A stretch of 64,000 bases of DNA from Paenibacillus sp. FSL R5-0623 (GCF_037974265.1 NZ_CP150233.1:2232001-2296000), one strand, 5' to 3'; numbered from the stretch's first letter, positions 26,375 to 36,357 are shown. Notes: generated from the letters alone by a model not told the origin. Made by a program: numbers and translations.

Positions 26375-27962
26375 TGAAGTGTATGCATTACAAGCAATGG
26401 TGGAAGGAGTCGATTGGCAAGCAGCAGGCATTGACCAGGTATACAGTGCTGGTGATGCCGAAGAGGCACGAAAGATTTTAAAGGCTAATGCTATTGATAT
26501 TATGATCTGTGATATCGAGATGCCTGGTGAAACAGGGCTTGACCTGCAAAGTTGGGTGTTAAAACATGATCCAGGCATACTGACCATTTTCCTGACAGGG
26601 CATGCTTTATTCGATTATGCTCAGACAGCCATTAAGCTAAACAGCTTTGATTATGTGTTGAAGCCGGCTCCAGCGGATCAATTGATTAAGGTAGTCACCC
26701 AGGCGGTGGAGAAGATCAAGGATGGAGAGCAGCGTACCCGTACCAACGAAGTTTATGAGACCGTATACAAACGCTGGAAAACCCATAAACCGCTACTGAC
26801 GGAACGCTTCTGGAAAGATGCCATCTCTCAGCGTATCACGTTAACCGAACAACGGTTGCAAGAGCTCGCAGAACTGTATGGTGCCGAGATTGATCCGCAG
26901 GCTCGTGTGTTACCCATTGTGATCTCAGTAGAGGAATGGGTGCGTGATTTTGATTTGCGTGACGAAGAGGTATTGGAATATGCCCTTCGTAATGCAGCCA
27001 AAGAGATGCTGCTTGGCGACAAGCCCGGTGAGGTGTTTCAGGATCAAAGTGGATTAAATATTGTGCTTGCTTATGAGCAAGATGGCATCATTCCGAGTGC
27101 GAGCGAAGTGGCACAACGTTGTCAGGGGTATATTCAGGAATGTGGTACGTATTTCTACTGCCGGTTGTCCTGTTATGTTGGAGCCCCGGTTGCTGTAACT
27201 GAGCTGCAAGGCATGTTAAATGAACTGATGGATATGGAGCGGCGCAATATTAAGGAGCTTGAAGAAGTTTTTGTCTATGATGAGCGGGGAAGAGATCAGG
27301 AAGATCGCTTTTTGCCTATTCCATGGTTTTCGGAATTATCTATTCTTTTTGAGACGGGTAAAGTAGGGGATTTGCGAGAACGTGTGGATGAGATTTTTGA
27401 GTTGCTTGCTGCCCAGGAGGGTTTGTCTCCTGAAATGCTGCATCTCTACTATCATGCCATGCTGCATGTGGTCTATCCGTTGCTTCATCAGAAAAACGTG
27501 TCCATACGCAGTCTGTATCCGGGTGAACGGGAGCCGGAAGAGAGTATGGTGACAAGGTCGTTGCCGCAGTTGAAGCAGTGGACGTCTGATCTGATTGATC
27601 GTGTTATCCCGGTGTTGTACCCGGACGATCATAGCCCCATGACCATTGTGGATCAGTTGTGCGTTTATATTGAAACTCATATTGGTGAAGAACTTATGCG
27701 AGAGGAACTTGCAGCTTTTGCCGGATTCAATCCCGCTTATCTATCACGTCTGTTTCGGAAAGAAAAGGGGATGTCCCTATCTGAGTTTATCCTGCAGGGC
27801 AGAGTAGCCAAAGCGAAGACATTGTTGTCCCAGTCCACCGTCAAGGTGACGGATATCGCTGGCAAGGTGGGGTACTATAATTACTCGCATTTCACCAAAA
27901 TGTTCAAAAAGTGCACGGGTATAACGCCACAGGAGTTCCGAAAACAGTCACGTACCGTATAG
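26349..27962 (+). CDS. YesN-type response regulator with AraC domain (second module)
   Basis: The 537-aa protein has a receiver domain with the Asp8/Asp9 pocket, phosphoacceptor Asp55 (MICDIEMPGETG) and Lys in YVLKPAPADQ; a middle region of about 300 residues; and an AraC-type double helix-turn-helix (about 434-533, ending MFKKCTGITPQEFR). ATG 26349 is chosen because GGGGGAG precedes it and the receiver fold begins immediately; a 34-codon extension inside the kinase gene has no merit. It most likely activates the three ABC genes downstream, which lack a good -35 box. The gene is followed by a terminator. Confidence 0.9.
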   Translation: MRNLLIVDDEVYALQAMVEGVDWQAAGIDQVYSAGDAEEARKILKANAIDIMICDIEMPGETGLDLQSWVLKHDPGILTIFLTGHALFDYAQTAIKLNSFDYVLKPAPADQLIKVVTQAVEKIKDGEQRTRTNEVYETVYKRWKTHKPLLTERFWKDAISQRITLTEQRLQELAELYGAEIDPQARVLPIVISVEEWVRDFDLRDEEVLEYALRNAAKEMLLGDKPGEVFQDQSGLNIVLAYEQDGIIPSASEVAQRCQGYIQECGTYFYCRLSCYVGAPVAVTELQGMLNELMDMERRNIKELEEVFVYDERGRDQEDRFLPIPWFSELSILFETGKVGDLRERVDEIFELLAAQEGLSPEMLHLYYHAMLHVVYPLLHQKNVSIRSLYPGEREPEESMVTRSLPQLKQWTSDLIDRVIPVLYPDDHSPMTIVDQLCVYIETHIGEELMREELAAFAGFNPAYLSRLFRKEKGMSLSEFILQGRVAKAKTLLSQSTVKVTDIAGKVGYYNYSHFTKMFKKCTGITPQEFRKQSRTV

Positions 27963-27967
27963 TTCAG

Positions 27968-27989
27968 GGCGCAGCATGCTGCGCCTTTT
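27968..27989 (+). terminator. Intrinsic terminator between YesN and the ABC genes (second module)
   Basis: A perfect 18-bp palindrome (27968-27985) is followed by TTTT. It separates the regulator pair from the transporter genes and so implies independent control. Confidence 0.8.
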
Positions 27990-28072
27990 GATTTGTTTAT
28001 TTTGGCACTAAAGTCATAATTTGATAAGTCAACAGGTCACCACAGCAGATAGAGGTCTTACTCGCCCCGCCG

Positions 28073-28078
28073 TATACT
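28073..28078 (+). promoter_or_regulatory. -10 box of a possible activator-dependent promoter (second ABC operon)
   Basis: TATACT lies about 70 nt before the first permease ATG and has no -35 at the usual distance. This is what one expects if the neighbouring YesN protein recruits RNA polymerase. Confidence 0.3.
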
Positions 28079-28147
28079 TGAACCACAGGAGCCGCAACGG
28101 AGCTTCATCCTGAGGAAGAATTCAAGAGGAGTGAGGGAGAACAAGTT

Positions 28148-29134
28148 ATGAAGACACAACCCCAGGCGGGTAAGGGAGTACGGATATCGGAAATACCGGG
28201 AGAAACAGTCCGAAAGCGCAAGTCGGTGTGGCACAATCTTGGCAAATTCAAGGTGCTGTATCTCATGTTCTTGCCAGGTGTCCTGTTCCTGCTGGTGAAC
28301 AACTATATGCCGATGTTCGGCGTTCTGATCGCATTCAAAAATGTAAACTATGCTGATGGTATTTGGGGTAGCCCATGGAGTGGATGGGACAATTTTAAAT
28401 ATTTGTTCTCAACCAGTGATGCATGGGAAATTACCCGAAATACACTCGCGTATAACACGGTGTTTATTGCACTAAATCTCTTAGTAGGTGTCGGGCTTGC
28501 TATTCTGCTCAATGAAGTGAAGAACAAGGCAATGTCCAAGTTATATCAATCACTTATGTTATTACCGTATTTCCTGTCCATGATTGTGGTCAGTTATCTG
28601 GTACTGGCTTTCCTGGGCAAGGATTCAGGCTTCATGAACTCAACGGTTCTGCAGATGTTCGGCGGTCAGCCGATCGACTGGTATTCAGAGCCGAAGTATT
28701 GGCCGTATATTTTGCCACTGGTGAACACATGGAAGAATATTGGATATTATGCCGTCATTTATCTGGCAGCTGTCGTGGGCATCGATGAAGAATATTATGA
28801 AGCAGCTGTGCTCGATGGAGCAACCAAATGGCATCAGATACGCTTCATTACCATTCCGTTTCTCGTGCCATTAATCGTCATTATGACGTTATTGCAAATT
28901 GGTCGTATATTCTATGCAGACTTCAGTCTGTTCTATCAGGTTCCATTGGAATCGGGAGCGCTGTTCCCTGTAACGAATGTACTGGATACCTACGTATATC
29001 GTACGTTCCTTATCGGTGGAGATATCGGGATGTCATCAGCAGCCGGTCTATACCAAGCAATCGTTGGATTTGTGCTGGTTCTTGTATCCAATACCATCGT
29101 AAGGCGAATAGATAAAGATAATGCATTATTTTGA
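28148..29134 (+). CDS. CUT1 ABC permease, LplB type (second module)
   Basis: This 328-aa inner-membrane permease has six predicted segments, the LplB-type opening YLMFLPGVLFLLVNNYMPMFGVLIAFKN, and the EAA loop EEYYEAAVLDGATKWHQI. It pairs with the next permease for import of a complex oligosaccharide. GTGAGGGAG precedes the ATG. No ATPase gene is nearby. The substrate is unknown. Confidence 0.88.
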   Translation: MKTQPQAGKGVRISEIPGETVRKRKSVWHNLGKFKVLYLMFLPGVLFLLVNNYMPMFGVLIAFKNVNYADGIWGSPWSGWDNFKYLFSTSDAWEITRNTLAYNTVFIALNLLVGVGLAILLNEVKNKAMSKLYQSLMLLPYFLSMIVVSYLVLAFLGKDSGFMNSTVLQMFGGQPIDWYSEPKYWPYILPLVNTWKNIGYYAVIYLAAVVGIDEEYYEAAVLDGATKWHQIRFITIPFLVPLIVIMTLLQIGRIFYADFSLFYQVPLESGALFPVTNVLDTYVYRTFLIGGDIGMSSAAGLYQAIVGFVLVLVSNTIVRRIDKDNALF

Positions 29135-29151
29135 GAGGAGGCAAGTCAGCT

Positions 29152-30060
29152 GTGAAATCACGTGATCCACTAGCCGTATCGAAGCGTTCCGCATCCGTTA
29201 TTCATGCGATGTTTCTATTCTATGCCATTGCCTGTATCGTGCCGATCCTGCTTGTCTTCGCCATCTCATTTTCGGACGAGACAACCGTAATTGCCAATGG
29301 ATATAAGCTTATTCCAGAGAAATTCAGCCTGACGGCTTATGAGTTTCTGTTCAGAGATATGGATCAGATCATTCACTCGTATGGTATATCCTTTATCGTT
29401 ACCGTTGTAGGCACCATTACAAGTGTTGCGCTGACTGCATTGTATGCGTATCCGCTCTCACGGAGAGATCTGCCTTACCGTGGCTGGTTCGCCTTTTTCA
29501 TCTTCTTCACAATGTTGTTCAATGGGGGTCTGGTACCTTGGTACCTGGTCTATGTCAACGTATTGGATCTGAAAAACTCCCTACTGGCACTCATTATGCC
29601 GCTACTGCTATCCCCTTTCTTTGTACTGGTCATGCGTACATTCTTCGCGAACTCCATTCCGGTGTCTATTCTGGAATCGGCTCGGATTGATGGTGCGGGA
29701 GAATTGAGAACGTTTGCACGTATTGTGCTTCCGCTCTCTCTTCCCGTAATGGCAACCGTCGCGTTGTTCAGTACACTGAATTACTGGAATGACTGGTACC
29801 TTAGCATGATTTTTATATCAGATAACCGGACGATCAGCCTTCAGTACCTTATGTACCGGACGCTGCTCGATATTCAATATTTAACAACCAACTCCAACGT
29901 CTCTTCACAGATTTCGTCGCAGGGTGGATTGCTGAATCTGCCTAACAAAACTCTGCAAATGGCGATGGCTGTAGTCGGTATTGGTCCAATTGTACTGGCA
30001 TATCCGTTCTTCCAGCGTTATTTCATCAAAGGTCTTACGGTTGGCGCTGTGAAGGGTTAA
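29152..30060 (+). CDS. CUT1 ABC permease, LplC type (second module)
   Basis: This 302-aa partner permease has the EAA loop ILESARIDGAGELRTFARI and the family ending FIKGLTVGAVKG. It begins with GTG at 29152, chosen because GAGAGGAGG lies 9 nt before; a TTG at 29131 overlaps the previous stop and lacks a ribosome site. The gap to the LplB gene is 17 nt, so the two are co-transcribed. Confidence 0.88.
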   Translation: MKSRDPLAVSKRSASVIHAMFLFYAIACIVPILLVFAISFSDETTVIANGYKLIPEKFSLTAYEFLFRDMDQIIHSYGISFIVTVVGTITSVALTALYAYPLSRRDLPYRGWFAFFIFFTMLFNGGLVPWYLVYVNVLDLKNSLLALIMPLLLSPFFVLVMRTFFANSIPVSILESARIDGAGELRTFARIVLPLSLPVMATVALFSTLNYWNDWYLSMIFISDNRTISLQYLMYRTLLDIQYLTTNSNVSSQISSQGGLLNLPNKTLQMAMAVVGIGPIVLAYPFFQRYFIKGLTVGAVKG

Positions 30061-30193
30061 CTCTGAACCGGTTAGCGGAGTGGGCAAGGTAAATGAAGAT
30101 GGACTGAAAGGGCATATACAGAAGTAGTTATCGGTTTAATTGTGAATTGGGGAATTCGGTTGTATGGTTCAACACATGACAGGAGGGGTTCAA

Positions 30194-31723
30194 TTGGTTA
30201 GAACATTAAAGGTATGGTCACGCATGATGGCAACGGTGATGACGCTGAGCCTGGTGCTGGCAGCTTGCTCATCAGACAAAGGTGGAACAACAACACCTGG
30301 CGCAGAAGGCGGAGGAGCAAGTGAAGGTGGGGGCAAACCCTATGAAGTGACACTGTTCTACCCAGGGACACCACAGAAGGATGTCGCTCTGGTGGAAGCC
30401 GAGATTAACAAAAAGATGGAACCAAAGATCGGAGCCACGCTTAAGATCAATGCGATTGACTGGGGACAGTGGGATAACAAGCTGAATCTCATGATTTCCT
30501 CAGGTGAAAAATCAGATATTATCTTCACAGCAGCTTGGCAGAACTACACGGTGAATGTAGCTAAAGGCGCATTCTTGCCGTTGAATGATCTGCTTGATGC
30601 ACATGGTCAGGATATCAAGAAAAACCTGGACCCTGCCTTTCTGGAAGGTTCCCAGGTGGACGGCGTGAATTACGGCGTTCCTACGAATAAGGAACTCGCT
30701 GCCACACGTGGTGTGTTGGTACGTAAAGATCTGGCTGACAAGTATAAGCTGGACCTGACAGCTGTAAAGACATGGGCTGATCTGGAGCCCCTGCTCAAAA
30801 CAATCAAGGAAAACGAGCCAGCCATCACACCATTCTATATGTCCAATACCAACGGTAACGGGCTGTTGGAAAATCTGGATTGGGATTATCTCGGTGATGC
30901 TTCCGTACCTGGAGTCATCTCCAAAACAGCAGGCGGAACAACGGTGCTGAATGAAGTGGAGACCCCTGAATTCAAAGAAGCGGCTGAACTCGCTCGCAAG
31001 TGGTATCAAGCGGGATATATCAACAGTGATGCTGCTACGTCCAATGTGTTCCCGAAAGACCAGGCGAAGGCTGGAAAAGCGTTTCTCTGGACAGATGGCA
31101 TGAAGCCAGGCAAGGATAAAGAAGAAGAAGGGTATGTGGGTTTCCCACTCACTCAGATCGAGATGACACAGCCAACAATCACGACGGGTGATGCGTCTGG
31201 AGCGATGCTTGCAATCTCCCGTTCTTCCGAGCAACCGGAGAAAGCGATGCAGGTCATTAACCTGCTGCATTCGGACAAGGAAATTAACAACTTGCTAAAC
31301 TTCGGAATTGAAGGTACACATTATGTGAAAAAAGACGGACAGGATAATATCATTGCTCTCCCTGATGGCGTAGATGCCAACAGTCGTACCTACAATCCAG
31401 GTGCACAATGGCAACTGGGTAACCAATTCCTGAACTTCCTCTGGGATAATGAAGATCCACAGAAATGGGAGAAGTTCAAAGAGTTTAACGCCAAAGGTGT
31501 GAAGTCGCCAGCACTGGGCTTTACGTTCAACAGCCAATCTGTCAAAAATGAAATTGCTGCGGTCAACAACGTAAACAAACAGTTCAAGCCGGGTATGACA
31601 TCGGGTGCCGTTGATCCAAATGAGATGATTCCGAAATATCTGGAGAAATTGAAAGCAGCGGGTATTGATAAAATTATTGCAGCCAAACAGGAACAACTTG
31701 ATGCATTCTTGTCTAAGCAATAA
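30194..31723 (+). CDS. Extracellular solute-binding lipoprotein (second module)
   Basis: The 509-aa lipoprotein has a signal peptide ending LVLAAC (lipidated Cys25), a Gly/Ser-rich tether, and a large periplasmic-binding fold (YEVTLFYPGTPQKDV near residue 55, typical of LipO/YtcQ-type proteins that serve LplBC permeases). The start is TTG 30194, placed 8 nt after AGGAGGGG; an ATG upstream at 30164 has no ribosome site. It delivers an unidentified oligosaccharide to the two permeases upstream. It is the last gene of the module and is followed by a strong terminator. Confidence 0.88.
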   Translation: MVRTLKVWSRMMATVMTLSLVLAACSSDKGGTTTPGAEGGGASEGGGKPYEVTLFYPGTPQKDVALVEAEINKKMEPKIGATLKINAIDWGQWDNKLNLMISSGEKSDIIFTAAWQNYTVNVAKGAFLPLNDLLDAHGQDIKKNLDPAFLEGSQVDGVNYGVPTNKELAATRGVLVRKDLADKYKLDLTAVKTWADLEPLLKTIKENEPAITPFYMSNTNGNGLLENLDWDYLGDASVPGVISKTAGGTTVLNEVETPEFKEAAELARKWYQAGYINSDAATSNVFPKDQAKAGKAFLWTDGMKPGKDKEEEGYVGFPLTQIEMTQPTITTGDASGAMLAISRSSEQPEKAMQVINLLHSDKEINNLLNFGIEGTHYVKKDGQDNIIALPDGVDANSRTYNPGAQWQLGNQFLNFLWDNEDPQKWEKFKEFNAKGVKSPALGFTFNSQSVKNEIAAVNNVNKQFKPGMTSGAVDPNEMIPKYLEKLKAAGIDKIIAAKQEQLDAFLSKQ

Positions 31724-31787
31724 ATGATCGTCAGCCATGACAGAGAGACCTGTGTTACTACAAGCTCTTGTCAACGGTGAAAATGGA

Positions 31788-31823
31788 GGACGTTTTCGGT
31801 GAATAACCGAAGACGTTCTTTTT
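31788..31823 (+). terminator. Intrinsic terminator of the second module
   Basis: A 13-bp stem with two wobbles (31788-31800 with 31806-31818, 5-nt loop) is followed by a T-run. Confidence 0.87.
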
Positions 31824-31904
31824 ATTGTTGTTTTTTGATTTGGATTGTTAATCATAAATAGGAAAAATATGATATAATAAGGTGGTTGATTAGGGGGTGT
31901 TCGT

Positions 31905-32603
31905 GTGTCGAGAACCAGACTTGTGTTCTCAGGGGCTTTATTGCTATTTGCTATCATCTTTACATTTAACCATCATCTTGGTTTTTCTGTTGGGGATACC
32001 ATGCTGTCAGCAATAGGTATATCACCGTATACTACGTCTTATTTAAGTGGTGTACATATCACACTTTTCCTCGGATTGGGGATCTTCGCCTGCGGCTTCT
32101 ACCTTACACGCAAAGAAATCGGGAAATCATTCCCCGGTCTTGCAAAAGGGTTATGGATCGTAGTTATCGCTATCATTCTCAGTTATTCGTACATGACGGA
32201 CAAATTCATGTATGTAGCCAAGTGGGGAGCTACAGGCATTGATGCGGTATCCTATGTACAGAATGCAAGCTCCTGTACCTTTAACGTGCTGAAAACGGGT
32301 GAGACCCGAGCCACCTGTGACCTGACACTCAAAAATTACGGCAGAGATTCCGTATCCGCCGTGTTATTGCCTGATCTCGCACGCAGTTATAAGTTTAAGG
32401 ACGATCCACTGTTGGAAGCCTTGCAGTCTGTCCAGTTAAGGCCGGTACATGTTGAGATTGAACCCCATGGAACGTTTACAGGCAAGTTGGAGTTTTACGG
32501 GAAAGCGGAATCCCCTCTGTTCGTCAATGGGAAACTTATGGATATTGTGCTGGATGTAGGCGTGGATGGAGCGAATACGGTATTTGATTATGATATTCCA
32601 TAG
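31905..32603 (+). CDS. Membrane protein of unknown function with C-terminal soluble domain
   Basis: The 232-aa product has three hydrophobic segments (about 8-24, 48-67, 82-100) and a C-terminal ~125-residue domain. That domain carries a Cys pair (SSCTFNVLKTGETRATCDL) and an all-beta look (LTLKNYGRDSVSAVLL...). I recognise no family. It starts at GTG 31905, preceded by TAGGGGGTG; a perfect TATAAT at 31873-31878 provides a -10 without a clear -35. It sits alone between the second and third sugar modules. Confidence 0.7.
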   Translation: MSRTRLVFSGALLLFAIIFTFNHHLGFSVGDTMLSAIGISPYTTSYLSGVHITLFLGLGIFACGFYLTRKEIGKSFPGLAKGLWIVVIAIILSYSYMTDKFMYVAKWGATGIDAVSYVQNASSCTFNVLKTGETRATCDLTLKNYGRDSVSAVLLPDLARSYKFKDDPLLEALQSVQLRPVHVEIEPHGTFTGKLEFYGKAESPLFVNGKLMDIVLDVGVDGANTVFDYDIP

Positions 32604-32700
32604 TTGATATTTTTATAGTAAAAAAGAATAATTACATAAACAGAAGTGGAATAAGGTTTGAGTAGAATAGAAAGATCAAAAGCATATACTGAAATTAGAG

Positions 32701-32726
32701 AGAGCTGGCTAATCGCTGGCTCTTTT
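32701..32726 (+). terminator. Terminator after the orphan membrane protein gene
   Basis: A stem of AGAGC/GCTCT plus inner wobble pairs (32701-32722) is followed by TTTTT. Confidence 0.65.
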
Positions 32727-32785
32727 TGTGCGTGGAAGTTGCAATTAGTGCAGAAATGTTGGTTTTATCTCCTTCCCCCTTGAAT

Positions 32786-32799
32786 TGGGAACGCTTACG
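32786..32799 (+). promoter_or_regulatory. Candidate cre site before the third YesMN module
   Basis: TGGGAACGCTTACG matches the cre consensus at 12 of 14 positions and lies about 35 nt upstream of the candidate -35 box of the third kinase gene. Confidence 0.35.
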
Positions 32800-32833
32800 C
32801 TAGATAATGAATCGGTTTGTCTCAAAAAAATAG

Positions 32834-32862
32834 TTGGTCTTTAGTGCTTACATCATTACAAT
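32834..32862 (+). promoter_or_regulatory. Candidate promoter of the third YesMN pair
   Basis: TTGGTC (32834-32839) and TACAAT (32857-32862) are separated by 17 nt, 38 nt before the kinase ATG. Confidence 0.45.
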
Positions 32863-32900
32863 TAATGTCACGACAAATTTAGACAAGGTGAGATGAAAAG

Positions 32901-34655
32901 ATGTCATACCGGACAAACCTGTTTTCCAAAATGGTCATTCTTATTCTGATTATGCTGATTCCTGTAGTGCTTCTGTACTGGTACTCCAATCACAAAACAA
33001 CAGCTGTTCTCAGAGATGAGTTGAATCGTTCGAATAGTAACCAGCTTGAATTTTTCCAAAATCAAGTGAACACACACATCGAACTGTTATCCTCATGGCC
33101 GAATCTGCTCATACATGATCCTGATATTGCCAGCTTCCGCCGAATCTATGCGGACAGTAATTATTTTGACCTGGATGCGATCAACCTGGTCAAACGTATT
33201 CAGAATAAGCTTAGTATTCAGGAAAGCTCATCCAATTGGGCCACGAAATTATATCTGTACTCCCCTTCGCTAGGCAGGGTAGTTTCCGAAAGGGACGCAC
33301 GTTCTTACGATAAACAAGCGTTAAGGGAGAATATCAGTTCCGGCTGGGATGTACGCAAAATTCAGGATGGGGAAGATGATCGGTTCATGTTTAGCTGGAT
33401 TACGGTATCTCCGTACGGCATTAAAGACCCGGCTAATCATGCTGAAACGATTATTAAACTGGAGTTTGATAGTGACAACATTCGAGATATGCTCGACAAA
33501 TTCAAAGACGATGGCAGGCATGATCCCTTCTATTTCCGAGAAGAGTCGGGGGTTATCTATAATCGGACTTCAGATCGTTTATTAACGAATCAGTTGATGG
33601 AGGAACTGTCCGCCCATAAACTTCAGGACGTTGATAATCGTACAGTAGTGATTGGGAACGAGCCCTACATGGTCAATACCGTGAAATCCAGTACAACAGG
33701 CTGGTATTTGGTGGACTACATGCCCCTGTCAGATATTCTGAAGCCCATTCATCAATCCAATATGCTGTTCTATTCTTCCATGATTTGTTTGTTGTTAATG
33801 AGTTTTGGTGTGGCGTACTTGTTCTATGTTCAGGTGCAGGTACCAGTGAAACAACTCATTCGCGGGTTCCAGCGGTTGAAGCAGGAAGATTATTCCGTGA
33901 GGATTAAGCCAAAGGGCCGCAATGAATTCAGTTTCCTGTCCGAACGTTTCAACTTGATGGTGGAGCAGATCCAGCAGTTGTTTGAACACGTTTACTTGGA
34001 ACAGATTCATGTGCGTGAAGCCCGGTTGAAGCAGCTGCAATCGCAGATTAACCCGCACTTTTTCTATAATTGTTTCTCCTTCATTACGAGTATGGCGAAG
34101 CTGAAGCGTATGGACGCTGTTGTAGCGATGTCGCATAACCTATCGCGATATTATCGGTATACGACAAGACAGGAGCGGGACGTGGTACCGTTGACAGAAG
34201 AGATTGAATTTGTCAGCTGTTATCTGGAGATCCAACGGATGCGTATGGACCGGATTCATTACAAGATTGATCTGTCTGATGAGATGTTAAGACAGGAGGT
34301 ACCGCCACTCATCGTGCAACCATTGGTGGAGAATGCAGTGATTCACGGCATCGAAGCGGACGCGGAAGCCGGAGAAATAAGAGTATCCGGGGAAAAACAG
34401 GGCGGTGTCATGGTTCTTGTGGTAGAGGATGATGGGCAAGGCATGACGCAGGAGGCACGTGAGGCGCTTCTGAATAAGCTTAGGGGAACGATGGATCAGG
34501 AGATGGGCTGTGGCCTGTGGAATGTGAATCAGCGACTCCAGCTTCGATATGGGGAGCAGGCTGGGCTTGATATAACGGAATCGGAACTTGGCGGGTTACG
34601 CGTTACACTGTCATGGCCTGCCGAGCAGGAGTTTCTTCTGGAGAATGAAGGATAA
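32901..34655 (+). CDS. YesM-type sensor histidine kinase (galactan module)
   Basis: The 584-aa sensor has TM1 (about 10-28), an extracellular sensing region, TM2 (about 288-312), HAMP (IRGFQRLKQEDYSVRIKPKG), a His_kinase domain with His386 (SQINPHFFYNCF), and a HATPase domain (VENAVIHGI, VEDDGQGM, GCGLWNVNQRL). AAGGTGAG precedes the ATG. By position it senses galacto-oligosaccharide or a related signal and phosphorylates the regulator encoded 73 nt downstream. Confidence 0.9.
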   Translation: MSYRTNLFSKMVILILIMLIPVVLLYWYSNHKTTAVLRDELNRSNSNQLEFFQNQVNTHIELLSSWPNLLIHDPDIASFRRIYADSNYFDLDAINLVKRIQNKLSIQESSSNWATKLYLYSPSLGRVVSERDARSYDKQALRENISSGWDVRKIQDGEDDRFMFSWITVSPYGIKDPANHAETIIKLEFDSDNIRDMLDKFKDDGRHDPFYFREESGVIYNRTSDRLLTNQLMEELSAHKLQDVDNRTVVIGNEPYMVNTVKSSTTGWYLVDYMPLSDILKPIHQSNMLFYSSMICLLLMSFGVAYLFYVQVQVPVKQLIRGFQRLKQEDYSVRIKPKGRNEFSFLSERFNLMVEQIQQLFEHVYLEQIHVREARLKQLQSQINPHFFYNCFSFITSMAKLKRMDAVVAMSHNLSRYYRYTTRQERDVVPLTEEIEFVSCYLEIQRMRMDRIHYKIDLSDEMLRQEVPPLIVQPLVENAVIHGIEADAEAGEIRVSGEKQGGVMVLVVEDDGQGMTQEAREALLNKLRGTMDQEMGCGLWNVNQRLQLRYGEQAGLDITESELGGLRVTLSWPAEQEFLLENEG

Positions 34656-34728
34656 GCACTTGGAATGTGTAGCGCATGATGCACGATGGAATCCATTGGC
34701 AGAATGAACGAAATAGGGAGTGAATCAC

Positions 34729-36357
34729 TTGATTGATATATTGCTGGTAGATGATGAGACATACGTAACAGAAAGTCTGGAACTTACGATCCCCTGGGGA
34801 GAGCTTGGAGTAACGACCGTGCTGCGTGCCGCATCCGGTAAGGAAGCGTTGGAGATTATGGAGGAAAATGCAGTAGACATCGTAGTTACCGATATTCGTA
34901 TGCCTGGCATGTCCGGACTGGATCTAATTGCAGAGGTAAGCAAGCGCTGGTCTCATATCCGCTGTATTTTACTAACGGGTCACAGCGATTTTGATTATGC
35001 TAAAAAAGCCATTCAATTGCAGGCAGCGGATTATATCCTGAAACCCGTAAACGATGATGAGTTTATGGGATCGGTGTCGGCAGCCATCACATCTCTTCGC
35101 GATGAGTGGGATGAATTCGATAAATATCACCGGCTTTTATACAGTCGGAAGTCTGACTATAAAATTTTACGGGAAAATCTCATGCATGATCTGCTGCTGG
35201 GGCGTGAGATTACGGCGCGGGCACTTCGGGAACAACTGCAACAATATGAGATTCATATCGATCCAGAACAATCGGCTGTGATGATGCTGATTCGTCTTAC
35301 AGGACGCTTCTCATCAATGGACCAGCAGTCTCTGGATCTGATGGATTTTGCGGTAGGTAATATTGCAGAGGAAGTACTCGGAGAGCAATTTAACGTGTGG
35401 TTTGGTCGCGGACCCCATGAGTGTCTTGTTATGTTCTTGCAGAATCAAGATCAGATCGGAGCTCCGCAGATGGACTTGGAGACGTTGAGAATCTCAGCTG
35501 AAACTTTCCGTGAGCATGTCATTCGATATTTACAGGGAGATCTATCCATGGTAGTTACACCGTCATTTCCCTTTAATGAGTTGACAGCAGCTTATCGAAA
35601 AAGTCTGGGTTCGCTTGTCCTTTCAGGACCGGAAGAACACAAGATTATATATATGGACGTGGATCAGGCACTCAGCAAAAGACCGGAGAATGATGCAACG
35701 CAGGCGCTCGAAGAGCTGTATAAACCACCTGTACTTCCGCAATTGCTTGAGACCAAGCAATGGGAAGCGGCAGCGCGTAAGCTGAACATGGTCTTTGACG
35801 CGGCAGAACAGGTACGGTTGTCCAGAGAACATGTGTATGAGATGTATCTGTCGGTAACTAATGCATTTATGTATATCGCCCATAAACAGGGGCATCTGGT
35901 GCATGAGATTGATCATGCGGGATTTGATCTGCTCCTTGCTCACCAGTTGATTCAATCCCCCGAGAAGCTGCGGCGTTGGGCCACCGAGATGCTGGCGAAG
36001 CTTCAGGAAGAGTTGTCCGATCAGGAAGGTGTGCAGAGCCGCAGACATGTGATCAAGCAGGTTCAGGAGCTGGTGACAAGAGATACAGGACAGGATCTGT
36101 CGGTGAAGATGATTGCGGACAAGGTATATTTACACCCTGTATATCTATCGAAAATTTACAAGGCAGAGACAGGGGAAGGTCTTGGGGATTACATGATTCG
36201 TATGCGCATGGAGCGTGCTCTGTATCTGCTTAAAAATAGCAACAAAAAAATATACGAGATTACGAGTGAGCTTGGCTATCAAAATCCGCAATATTTCAGC
36301 AAAATGTTCAAAAAACATTATGGTATGACACCAAATGAATTTCGGGATCAGGCATAA
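34729..36357 (+). CDS. YesN-type response regulator with AraC domain (galactan module)
   Basis: The 542-aa protein has a receiver domain (Asp8/Asp9, phosphoacceptor Asp55 in VTDIRMPGMSG, Lys in YILKPVND), a variable middle region, and a C-terminal AraC double helix-turn-helix (about 441-540, ending MFKKHYGMTPNEFR). The start is TTG 34729, chosen because GGGAG then lies 8 nt upstream; the alternative GTG 34720 overlaps that GGGAG. It should activate the binding-protein and permease promoters that follow. Confidence 0.9.
   Translation: MIDILLVDDETYVTESLELTIPWGELGVTTVLRAASGKEALEIMEENAVDIVVTDIRMPGMSGLDLIAEVSKRWSHIRCILLTGHSDFDYAKKAIQLQAADYILKPVNDDEFMGSVSAAITSLRDEWDEFDKYHRLLYSRKSDYKILRENLMHDLLLGREITARALREQLQQYEIHIDPEQSAVMMLIRLTGRFSSMDQQSLDLMDFAVGNIAEEVLGEQFNVWFGRGPHECLVMFLQNQDQIGAPQMDLETLRISAETFREHVIRYLQGDLSMVVTPSFPFNELTAAYRKSLGSLVLSGPEEHKIIYMDVDQALSKRPENDATQALEELYKPPVLPQLLETKQWEAAARKLNMVFDAAEQVRLSREHVYEMYLSVTNAFMYIAHKQGHLVHEIDHAGFDLLLAHQLIQSPEKLRRWATEMLAKLQEELSDQEGVQSRRHVIKQVQELVTRDTGQDLSVKMIADKVYLHPVYLSKIYKAETGEGLGDYMIRMRMERALYLLKNSNKKIYEITSELGYQNPQYFSKMFKKHYGMTPNEFRDQA

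Noticed and set aside
30512..31270. A 252-codon minus-strand frame inside the second binding-protein gene
   Set aside because: It is a shadow frame: Cys/His-rich nonsense composition and no ribosome site.
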